Assembly (NCBI GenBank): GCA_014526335.1
Contig: JACTAT010000225.1
Location: 286,461 to 350,460 of the forward strand
Direction: 5' to 3'
DNA: 64,000 nucleotides
Source of the DNA: Chrysaora quinquecirrha
Taxonomy: Eukaryota > Cnidaria > Scyphozoa > Semaeostomeae > Pelagiidae
Both the position numbers and the translations under genes were made by a program. The first letter of the stretch is position 1. Each line of letters opens with the position of its first letter. Shown here piece after piece: positions 36,180-47,400 of the stretch. The notes beneath the pieces were generated by a model, which did no database searches, had not been told where the DNA came from, and saw only the letters and a list, made by a program, of their open reading frames with translations.

Positions 36180-37500
36180 TATCTTCCAATATCAATCAAC
36201 ATTGAAGCTCTTACGCCTGACCTTTATCGACAGACGATGCAATAGAACTAACGCCAACTAGATTTAACTGCGCTAACTTATATCCACATGTCAACAAATA
36301 GTCAGCACAAGAGCGCTCAAGTCGACTGCGGGTGACGAGAATCAGTTTTCAGCTAATCGCAGAAGTAGAATATGACGGACGTTCTAGAGCCGTGTGTCAA
36401 CTAACTCCAGTCAAAAGAATGTAGTTACCAACTAGCTGCCAGAGCGCGTATGTCGACATAGTTCAGTTACATATTTGTTAAAAAAATCGCCGATTAGGGC
36501 ACGACTAAATGCAATTTATTCGGGTTTAATATGTGACAGGGGATTTTGTGTTGTTATTGCTCTCTTGCATCACATTAGAGGTAGAGAAGCTTTTGAGGTG
36601 TCTCAGGATTGGTGGAAGCTTTTCATACAAAGCAATTCCTTATACAGCAGTGTTGCTATGGTGAATCGGGTAACTCGTGCGTTTAAATTTGGCGGCTATA
36701 AATTTTTGCCACGCGGTCTGTGCTTATCATTAAAACTGAACATGAACTGTGAGTGGAGAACGTTTCAAAGTGCTTGACAAGCAGATTTTGTCCCACCCAT
36801 CCTCCCTGCTTGCTTGGTTTAGGTACTTGTCTTCTTTTTCACTCTTTTCGTGCTTTCGACTAGTGTCCTCGGGCTCTGGTTGTCGGCATGAACATAGTGT
36901 GCTGGTCTGCGGAAAAAACTTCGTTTCTTCGTCAACCCCCCAGAAGCGAAGGGCATTTTGGCACTGGGTTGGCACACTGGACCGCCCATTCTGAAGTTCC
37001 AATGATGAGAAAAACATCACCAGATCTCAGTTGATAGACAATGGTGGCTACACAGCACTGAGGGACTTCTTTTGCATATAGCCAATTGCTATTGCTTCCA
37101 TGCCGTTATTGCCTTCCCTGGAACAAATATTAACAGTCGGGAACTAGTTCTTACTGTGCGCAATGTGTCGACATAAACCTGGCTTTATGCGGGTTTATTA
37201 TCTAAAGCATTTGCACATTAAACATATAAATTACAAGTAACGAAGTAATTAATGAAAATTAAGTAGAATTGCATCGTATGCATATGAATATGTGTTAAAT
37301 TTTTTTCATACTTTTTCGAAATTTCGGGAATCGTGTTGTCAATTTTATCTCTTATAATTTTTGCATTGAGATACTTTTTGTATTTCTTATATTTTTAGTC
37401 TATGAGTTGTTTACGAAATGAGCATCAACTATTTTTTGAAATTTTAATTCAGTTAGTTTGTAATATGTTCCTTTGAAAAAGTGACAATAACTTTGCTGTT
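36180..37500. other. intron 8 of copper monooxygenase-like copy 1, no further element recognised
   Basis: Short overlapping ORFs on both strands at 36475-37020 lack motifs and splice context; I see nothing firm. Confidence 0.4.
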
Positions 37501-37775
37501 GTAGTTCCGTGAGTCACCTGAAGGTATATTTTAAAATTCAACCTGATAAAGTTCCGTTGATTTTCAATTATCTTTACAGATTTGGTGTGGTGTTTCCTAC
37601 TGCAGACCCAGCCAAAGCCAAACCAATACAATTTGCAAACTGGACAGGAGTAAAGTGGACCTCTAATATGGTCAAGGAATTGAAAGAGGTGTATGCTTAT
37701 AACGGACCTGACGCCATGAAGCAAGTCTGCATGCAAGCATCATCTAACGGATACGTAAGACTTTTGATCTGCTTA

Positions 37776-38121
37776 CACGTTTTTTTTTTATAAGGACAAA
37801 GTATATAAGAACATAAGGCTTCAGAGGCTGAAAAGTTAAGAACATGCTAAGAGAATAATAAGGGTTTGTGTAGCTAGTTTGTGGCGCTGTCCTGTTCTCC
37901 TCTCTAGACAACAGGTAAACTATCAATAATTGTGACTATGTGACATTCTTACATGTGCATCCCTTTTCGTAGCAATTGTCACCTAATTTGTAGAACAACA
38001 GCTTTTTGAAAAGCAAGAAAATTAAGAACATGCTAAGAAAATTTTGAGCCTTCAAATCGGAAAAGCTAAGAACACTGCATGGCTTTCTTCAATTTCAGTG
38101 TTCTTGTAAAAAAAAAACGTG
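37776..38121 (+). mobile_element. iterated-word MITE, AAGAAC subfamily, next to a splice donor
   Basis: TA flanks; starts CACGTTTTTTTTTTATAAGG only 21 bp after the exon 9 donor of copper monooxygenase-like copy 1 and ends AAAAAACGTG. Word AAGAACAT inside. Confidence 0.85.
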
Positions 38122-38240
38122 TATCCAAAATGCTGATTATGTCTTTGATAACATCTGCATAATGTCTTCGGTATACTTTTGTCATGAGTCAGAAAATAAT
38201 TTTTTTCTCGTATGGATAATCGACTTATAACTGACATATA

Positions 38241-38639
38241 CACGCTTTTTTTATAAGGAACCACTTTATAAGGAACCAACATGTAGAAGGCCCCAAAATT
38301 TAAAGAACTTATACTACTAGAGAGAAATAACTAAAGAACGTTTTATTGTTGAATAGTTTTATCACTGCAACCAATCAAGACTTGCAATGCCGGTTCCTTT
38401 CAATTGCAGTTGAAAATCACATAAATTGTTCATTACGCATGTATCAAATGTTTCCGTGAGTAGTCTCGACTTTTGCTCACATCTAACTGTCTCTGTATAG
38501 TAGTCATGAAACTGAACATGCAGTTAAAATCAAGGAACTATTAAGGAACTTTTGGAACTACAATCGTCTCAAAAAAGGTCCAAAAATAAGGAACTTTAAG
38601 AACTAGGCCTTGAGTTAGGTTCTTTATAAAAAAAGCGTG
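38241..38639 (+). mobile_element. iterated-word MITE, AAGGAAC subfamily
   Basis: TA flanks; ends CACGCTTTTTTTATAAGGAA and TTATAAAAAAAGCGTG; the same AAGGAAC interior as 28096-28511. In intron 9 of copper monooxygenase-like copy 1. Confidence 0.85.
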
Positions 38640-39183
38640 TAACCTACATCGTATGCTTGAATGTACCAAAGCAGTTAAAATTTTATGCACAGGAAGCCTG
38701 AGCAATTTTTTATTCTTCTTCTAGATCGATTATGACACATTTAAAGTAAGAATCAACCAACAGCAATGCCCTAAGGGTGTCAGTGGGTTTGTTTTCAAAG
38801 CAAAGCCTTCTGCAGTTTGGGTTACTGTGTTTGTGGTCTTATGCAAGATCAAAATTTCATGACTCTTATGGAATGAAGATTCAGACCGAGATGACGTGTT
38901 TTTGTTGATTATTATCTGTATTATTAAAATCTAAATGCCATATTGGCAAATTGTGCTTTCTTTGTCGTGATGAGTGATCGATAATAATTATAAAGTAAAC
39001 ATTGTAAATTTACTGATGCTGAATTCACAAACCTTCTACCTCAACTTTCGATATTGTTTTCTTTATCAAATATCAAATTCTATTTCAATTTTTCGATACT
39101 GTATATAATGTAGCAAGTAGCAACCCTACAGATATGCTCCTTATACATACAGTTAGACCCACAGCATTGTTGATTTCTCAATT

Positions 39184-39189
39184 AATAAA
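39184..39189 (+). terminator. candidate polyadenylation signal for copper monooxygenase-like copy 1
   Basis: AATAAA about 320 nt after the stop at 38862, in AT-rich sequence with no other gene on this strand before it. Confidence 0.35.
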
Positions 39190-39479
39190 AAGATATTGAT
39201 GAATTTTTTTGTCTTTTCGATCGAGGAAGATTATTATCGTTTATTTGATTGTAATTGTTGTCTTTGTGAGCATACAGCATATGATAACTTTCTTTAATCC
39301 ATCTAACTTTCTTAAATCCAGCGTTATAGTTTCACAGTAATCAATTGAAAAGTGGGCTACAGTATAATTAACTGTTCGATAAAATGCATTTAGTACATTT
39401 AGATTTTATGTTAAGCTGCGCACAAACCGTGCCAACATGCATGTTGTGTGTTGTTGTGACAGCAAAGCTGGAACATACC

Positions 39480-39866
39480 AAAACGCTGGGTACTCGTGGA
39501 ATGAGTGGGAATATACAGAACTGAAGAGAATAAATGGAACATGCTGAAACAAAGTGGCAATAACTTAGAATCGGAGGGAACAAATGGAAACGAAGTAGGA
39601 ATCGGTGAAAATGCGTGGGAATCAGGGGTGGCAAGGGGGCACAAACAGGGGATCACTGAAAAAGATGAAGGATCAAGTCAAGAAAAGGGAACTTACTGCA
39701 AACAAGCGAGAAAAAGTTAAAACAAAATGTGGGTCAATGACGACCACGGAAAGCCTGAAACAGCTAGGATCACAGGGAAAAAGTGGGTATGACAGTATTA
39801 TATACACTATTCGGCTGATTTGGACTGATCTCATTCTTCAAACATGGCGAATGGGTACCTTTAATT
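39480..39866 (+). repeat. purine/pyrimidine-biased repeat, copy 2
   Basis: Inverted relative of 7364-7720, with matching ends. Located just downstream of copper monooxygenase-like copy 1. Confidence 0.6.
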
Positions 39867-41396
39867 TCAATTATCGTTATTACGGAGACCTTTGAATTAG
39901 AAATAGACTTAAGCCGGTGGCTTGAGCTGGAACACGAGTTTTTCTTCTTCGCCTTCAACAAAACGAGCGAGCAATTAGCTAACAAATAGCTGCTTCCTTT
40001 TCGGCCATGTTTATAAAAGACAGTTTGTAGACGATGTCAGCAACGAAATCAGATGTTGTGATGGTATGGCAAACCGTAGCTACCAACGTGGTGGTCTATT
40101 TTCAGCCACCATGTTGGCCTACATGTTTGCACGGTTTGCGCCCGCCATTACTGTTTACTACAGTAGTTTCACAATCAAGACTTGTTAATTGCTTACCAAA
40201 ATATATACTTGGTGAAACCACTGCACAGAAAGAGTTGCCATCAAAATTTTCTTTCAACAGTAGAAGCAGTATTTACTTGTACAGTCTAAAAGAAAGCAAT
40301 TGAAACGTGTCTATGAAAACGCCTAGGCCTATAGATTTGAATGCAAATTTATTGCTCAAGCTGAATCAAGTCATGAAGTATAGCGCTAAACAAGTCATAA
40401 CTTGAAAAACGAGTGATAAATTTTGGATAAAAATGTTTCCAATAAATTTACCAAATTTAGCTCGAAGGTCGATCACAATTGAAAATAGTCGAGACTGGGC
40501 TAAGGGTCAACCCTTTTCGAGCAGTTGAGATTTTTAACACTCTATGTGATCAACTGTTCTATACATACTTAGCACGCTTTAAAATGGAAGAAAATACTGA
40601 AACGTTTAGATCTTACATAGGAAAGAAATATAATAAAAAAGTTGTCAAAGTTCAAAGTTTATAGAACATCAAAAGTCTTTTAGCGGTACAAAACTGCAAG
40701 AAACAGCGGAAACACTTTTGGACAAACTTAAAAGCTTATTTGTCTGAGAGTCCTCGGAGTACAAACGTCAGAAACAGACCGAAGCAAATGAAAAAGGCGG
40801 GATTTATACCCAGATGCGGATCGAAATGCACCGATAGAAAAGCTAGACTGGTATTTTGTTTTGAACACCAATCAGTTTGCGGGATACTGGGGATGACCAA
40901 TCAAATCAATTGAAGATTTCAACTGAGAGAACGAACTCTTTCTGTCTAAACAGAACCGGCCTTTTGGTTTTGATGTAGACAGATTCCAAAACGCTTAAAT
41001 GAAACAATGCCCTAGCTTTGCCAATGCATAAAAAACAATCCTCGCTGTAATTTACTGCACAGTTTGGGCTGTCGAGAAAATGTTGTCCTATGGCCGAATC
41101 ATGTCAATCATGTTTGAGCTAGGTTGCTGCTTGGACCGCGGGGTGGTTTTGAAAATTTGGAAAGGATATGGAACAAAATCTGATCATCATATCATCTCAT
41201 ATCATGACTGTCGTATCATATGCTGGTTGCGAACAAAATGATGTTCTGGTATGAAACAATCTGACACGGATAATGTATGTCGCAGACATGGCCTAAAAAT
41301 AGATCAGTTCTGAAACGAGAGAAGGGATTATTAAATCCACGGAAGTCTCACCCGTCAATCATGCAAACAGTTTCTGCGAAATTTCGCAAATATCAC
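39867..41396. other. intergenic between the two copper monooxygenase-like genes
   Basis: No supported gene. A 89-codon ORF at 40034-40303 has no recognisable features. The 3' end holds the copy 2 promoter. Confidence 0.5.
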
Positions 41397-41405
41397 TATA
41401 TATAA
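41397..41405 (+). promoter_or_regulatory. TATA box of copper monooxygenase-like copy 2
   Basis: TATATATAA lies 43 nt before the ATG at 41448, which predicts transcription from about 41430 and a very short leader. Confidence 0.5.
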
Positions 41406-41447
41406 TCAGGATCCGTTCTTTCTTGAGAAAACAGAATCTTGCTTGCG

Positions 41448-44400
41448 ATGGCAATGTGGTCTTGCAAGAAACAGGCAATTATGTTTTGCAAAATTCTTGC
41501 TTGTGTATTGGCCGTAAGTCTTTACTCTGTGAATGGAATTAGTGAATTCAGTGTGACCACTACCGTGAGTATGCATAGCTATTAATGAACTTAAACATTG
41601 TCAATTGTTTATCCTCAGGTAATTCTTGCCGTTTATCTTCCCACTTCTTGATGGTTTAAACTCGAATGCTTTGAGCCGTTGATCGCTATTCCTTTTAGGT
41701 CTCAAATCCAAGTTCAGGAGATTCCTGGTGCAGAGCTTTCAAGATTTCTAGTCTTGAAGCAAGAGAGCGACACATTGTGCAGGTTTGTTAAAACTGATTT
41801 TAAAAATTCCATTTTCTTCCTGTCATAGTTTTTGTCTTCATTGCGATATGATAATAAGTAGATAATATCTATAAGAGCTAACAATAGCGATTGCTTTACA
41901 CTTCAGTTTATCACTGACAGAAATGAAGGTTCGTAGAAGAAACTCGAGCAACACTAGCAATTTTTCACCCTTCTTAAATAATAATGAGGCTTTTCAGCAG
42001 CTTTTTAGTAGTTTGTAAACATAATTAGAAGTAGTTCGTTAGTTAATTGACGGAATCAGTAATAATTAGTCGCGTAACTTCAACCCTGGCCTGGGTAGCT
42101 AAAACGATGCATAAACATACAAATGGTGTTCGTCCATAACGGTCGCATTTTCAAAAGATTAAACATTTAACAACTATAACCTATAATCTTGGTCTTCCAA
42201 ACAGAATCAAATTCAGCATTTTAATTCTTTCTTCATTTTTGTTCTTCCTATTTCCTGGACGGCTATCAAAGAAGGAAGGGGAGCGATATTTGATTGGGAA
42301 GTACGGTTGTCGCTAAAATCGTTTTATTTCATGTTAAAATATAAGTTTTCACAACTTTGCCTCGACGCAATTGAAATGTACATTTGCTTACAAGTATAAT
42401 GAATGATATCGATGATAATGGCTAACAGCAGCAATCGCTTCATTTCTTTGCAATGAAATCACATAAAAGAATTTCGAGTAATCGCGATTACTTCGACACA
42501 GTAGTTAGTCTATAATTAGATAGTTGCATATATATCAAAATGGGGTTGGTCCATAATTGCCGCTTTTTTAACGCATCAAACATGTAACAACAACCTTCGT
42601 CATCCAAGCAGAATGAAAGCCAGCTACGTAATTCCTTTCTTGTTTTTCGTTCTTCCTGTCTCCTTCGTTGCATGGAGAAAGTTTCAGTTAAAAAACGAGG
42701 AAGGCGACCCATATATGCATAGAATGCATGCTTGTCGCTAAATTCTTTCTTATTTCATGCATAAAAATGTTAGTTTTCACAACTTAGCTTCAACTTCCCA
42801 ACAAAATCTGATTTTTCAATTGAAATTTAAAAGTATAATTAAATCTGTTTGTCTTGGATTACTGTCTTAATCAAATTATAGCACCGATAAAGAAAACAAT
42901 AAAATTGTGCAAAGATTGGTAGCAATGAAGTTAGAGCACATTTGCATCAAAGCTACGAACAGTTTCAGTTTAATTATTTTCACCTAAACTGCTCCCCATA
43001 ACAGATCTGCAATCGTTATTGATTTTATTATTTGCAGGTAATATTTTTTTACTTCACATTTCGCACATAAGCTCTCACGACTAAAGCAAACACGATCATA
43101 CCTTGGAAAAGAACAAATGCTCTCAGGTTTGCAAAATATCAACTGGGAATTCCGTTTTTCTCGACTAGCCACAACAAACTGTAGCTACATGTTTTTCTCT
43201 TTGAAGATCGATCCGATAATTTCAAAAGAAGATGAAGCAAACGTGCACCACATGGCTCTTTACGCCTGTATGGATAACTTCAATGAGTTAGCTCTAGATT
43301 CCAATTATCAATGTTTTAAAAAAACCACTCCAAAAGCATTCAATGGTTGTGCAGGAAGAAGTCTTATCTTCGCATGGACAAAAGGCGTCCAGGTAAATTG
43401 TGTTAACAGAAAAACCCGAAGTTTCACATCTTTTCTGAGGGACCATTTATAATTCTGTGGCTTTACTTTGAATTCATTTCGACTTTTTGAATTGATAAAT
43501 TATATTGTCTTCACTTATTGCGTATACATATGTGCTTATCCTTATTTCTCACAGAACTTCAAGTTTCCAAGCCATGTTGGTTATCCCATTGGATGTAAAA
43601 CATGCACCAAATATGCTCTTCTCGAAACCTACTTTGATGGATCAATCAATAAAAGTGATGTATTTGTTCTATTATCATATTTCCGATTCACGCTAGCGAA
43701 ACTATAATCACTACTGTGGTGGATAATCACTACTGTGATGGTACTATTTGCGTACTGTGGTGGTAGTTTCTGCGTACTGTGGTGGATAATCACTACTTGT
43801 GGTGGGTTACTATGCTTGCAAAGGTGGCAGTTTTAGCCAACTGTGGTGGATAATCACTACTTGTGGTGGGTTATAATGCTTTATGTGGTGAATACGAAAT
43901 CATAGCAAAACTCTATAGATCAAGCAAGAAAAAACCACAAAATCCACCACAGTACGCCAAAACTGCCACCACCGCAAGCATAGTAACCCACCACAAGTAG
44001 CGATTATCCACCACAGTACGTAGAAACTACCACCAAAGTACGCAAATAGTGCCACCATAGTATTGATTATCCACCACAGTAGCGATTATAGATTCGCTAG
44101 CGTGCGATTACTCGGTAAGAACAGACCTGCGAGGGCAAAAGACTTGATATGTAATGCAATAGATAGAGCTCAGGTAGAGCTTTGCTTGAAATTCTTTCAT
44201 CACCAAAAAAATTAAGGGTCGTTCTTATGAGAGTGAAAGCTTTGAATAAATAATTTCCTCTCCAAATGAAGAGACGTAAAGCTGATGAGCAGTTGTTGAC
44301 CATGTCTATAACTTAGTTTCAGCCTGCGTGCGCACATTGGCACTGAGTGGTGATTCTGCATTTTGACTCATACCGGTTAAAACTAGCTTAATACGAATTC

Positions 44401-47400
44401 ATACGCCCAGAAGAAGCAAAGCTTATTTGAGTCTAGGGCGCTGAGGCTGAGTGAGTCAGAGTGAGCCAGAAGTCCATACTAAACAAAGTCAAAAGCTGCT
44501 TCTATAAACGACTTTAGTCTTCATGCAGTTATTTACAAGATTAGATCAGCTATAAGTCAATCCCCAAAGAACACTCTACACATACAGTATTCATAAGAAC
44601 GGAATTAGTAAAGAACTCCGTTTACCGCGGCCGAGCAATTGAGAAACTATAAAAGCAGACTTTAGAAGCTTAAGAAACATTACTGTGTGTCTCAGAAGGC
44701 GTTTACCGTTAATTAACGTAAGGTCGTTTTACCGTAAATTACTTTCATATTGTTATTCATTGTTCATCTTACTTCATTTTGCAGACCAAGTTACTACAGG
44801 TTTTAAAATGCATCATGAGATATCCAGGAAATACTCTGCAGATGTCCTTACAACAGGCTTCAGAACTAGCGGGAGTATAGTGATTCCTCCAAAACAAACA
44901 AGATGGGTCTCAGCATCATATTGCACTAAGAAATGCACTGCAGTGAGTTTGTTTATTGAAATGCATTCAGTAATAGAAAAGCGTTACCGCTGTTCATGAG
45001 TTATTTATTTGAAATACTCCCTCAGATAACCGCTTGCCCGATGCTAAATGACGACTTGTAAAATGAAAGGAACCTTCAGATGACTCACGGAGAGAAACCG
45101 TGCACAGTGCTACTGAAGAAGCTCGCTTAGTTATATGCTTTTGTTTAGTAAAACCGCATGGGTTGACGTTAGCATTGAGAGTTTTTCTCTTCTCCAGATT
45201 TAATGCACCAGAAGTTCCTGAAGGGCGCATCGATTGAAATCTTCGTCCTCCTGCTTTTGTCAACCTATAAAGGTCTTTCGTGAAATTGGATCAGCTCCCC
45301 TGTCTTTCAGGCACAAACGAGTTAATCCAATTGCGTTCCAAGGGACTTCCACTAAGAGGAATTGTGCAGTCCAATCTCGATTAACGAGAAATGGGTTTTG
45401 AAAAAGTTGCTGATCATTTTCAAAGCAAAATACATCAGCTGGGCTGATTGAAATGCGCAATGAAATAAAAATATTTTTCCAATTAAAAATTATTGCATTG
45501 CACACTGCTAAATATCATAAAAAGTAGGTAAACAACAAGCATACGAGAGCATAGATATTACAATTCTAACCATGAAAAAAAGTTTTCGAATGTTTCAAAG
45601 AATTTTTATTCTACCCAGTTATCAGTGTTTCAGCTCTTCGAAGTTGCTCGAAGCAACTGCAAGGTGCCAACGCAAAATGCATTATAACGTCAGATACAGT
45701 GCCCGTGTACCAACTGGTAAATGTTGTTCTTTATAACTCTATTGTTGATATAACTCGTAAATGAATTTTTTCTTAGAATATCGACCATAAATCGGCAATA
45801 AACGGCAATGAAATAAAATTGTTTGCGTGGATGCCACATGCTCATGCTGGTGTAAAGGAGGTGTGGGTACAGCATGTTGGAAGCCAAAAAGAAATCAGCC
45901 AAATATTGAAAGATGACAATCATAACGCAAATAACGAAGTAATTAAAAATTATTTTAAACATCAATAGACACTTTTTTCTTATAAGAACACTTGGATTTG
46001 ATTTCAGCCTGCCCGTTTCTTACTTTTGAAGTGCTTTTCACCAACTTATCACCCCAAACCCTTCTAAGGTGCTTTTGCGTCGTGGTGTAATCCAGCTGAC
46101 TCGTGGTGCCAGAAGCTCAGTGTGGTCAGGGTTCGAACCCAGCCACGGTAGCGTCACAGCCAGGGTCGAGGTCTCGATTAGTTAACCTACTCCTGAGATC
46201 CTAGCGACTGACGCTAAAACACCATTTCACCTTCTTAAAAGCATGTTTAAAATACCTACGCTTTCAGGTAGTGGCTTCACGCTGGTGAACTTTTCTTGTG
46301 TTTATCTCAAATAGTTTTGGAGACAGCACAAAATCTGACCCAGATTCCAGCCTGGTGTTTATTATAAAGGTTGTTATTTTAAGAAAGAAAACGTGTACTT
46401 ACACGTGTTGTTTAATGAGCAGAACTCAAGCAGTAGTCGCCAACTACTGCTTCTAGTTGCTATTTTTCTGTGGAATCTTCCTCCCAAATCTCTCAAGAAT
46501 TTGCGCGTGAATTCGTTTATAAACAGCTGCAGCAACAAAAAAAACAAAAATAGAGTTACCTCTCGCCAGTTTAGAATCTTAAACCCTGTGCTACAATGCC
46601 TTATTGCAAAGTTGTAAGATACTTTTCAGAAAAAAATATTCAGAAGAAGTTTTGTTTATACCATGTCCTCTGCTCCTCTCGTTTTATCTTAAGTATTAGC
46701 TATGTTTGAATGTTTCAGTCATTTAGGCCATTAACAAAAAAACCTCATCTGTTGAGAAAATTTCGACAACGTTGTAGTAACTATGGAAATCATGATAAAA
46801 ACAAAAACATATTTTCCCTATTGCAATTAACAACTCGATAGGATTTTCCCGACCTTCTGCGCTCTGCAGCAACGTTTATCTAGATGCTATATTTGATTTC
46901 TTCTCCTGATAGTGGAAAATGCCTCACCATAACAAAAATTCTTACCGTGCTGCATGCAATTGAAAGTTTTGGGAAATCCTCTACTGCTTCACTATAGTTC
47001 ATTTCTGAGGGATTAAGCTGCACTTGTAGACTGCCAAGTAGCTAAAACAAGCAATTAGTAAAAATTTATCGGTTCATATCTCCAACATGCTACATTTGAA
47101 CAATTTCAATCAGCATTTTGAAACTTTCGATTTTCATATTTGGTTTAATAAAAGAATCATCCGTACAGCAAAACGCCCATCTCACAAATTTTAGTGCACG
47201 AGTAAATCGGCGTCACTATAGCAACCACGCTTTTTTAGTGAAAGGAAATAGTTTTGGGAAAAGTTACCGCTTTCGCAGTTACAGGAGAAAGAGTGGTATT
47301 AGCAGTTTCCCTTGTTATGAATTGCCATCCAAAAAGGGGATGAGGAGATTTTAAAACATATTATGATATAAGTTCAAAGAAGTAAGCTTATTCATGACAA

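Larger units (their letters stand above)
27056..38862 (+). pseudogene. copper monooxygenase-like protein (PHM/DBH/MOXD family), copy 1, frameshifted in exon 8
   Basis: Ten exons: 27056-27151, 27308-27391, 27821-28009, 30217-30316, 31490-31647, 33044-33205, 34457-34516, 35159-35299, 37580-37754, 38725-38862. All have AG/GT borders and the same phases as copy 2. A signal peptide occupies about residues 1-23. The N-domain carries VHHIALFAC (His 74, 75); the position of the third CuH histidine is Tyr (149, LLETYF). The C-domain carries PHAH (230, 232) and GDELITYCRYDTS. The CuM methionine is Val (292, QAVC). Exon 8 is 141 nt against 143 nt in copy 2, with 2 nt lost in the A/T run near 35256-35266. 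Reading through therefore hits TAA at 37664-37666 after about 358 residues. Yet exons 9 and 10 keep the conserved frame, so the break is recent or an error. As read it is a non-functional or non-catalytic copy. Confidence 0.85.

Noticed and set aside
40034..40303. 89-codon ORF between the copper monooxygenase-like genes
   Set aside because: No recognisable domain, signal or conservation in the window.
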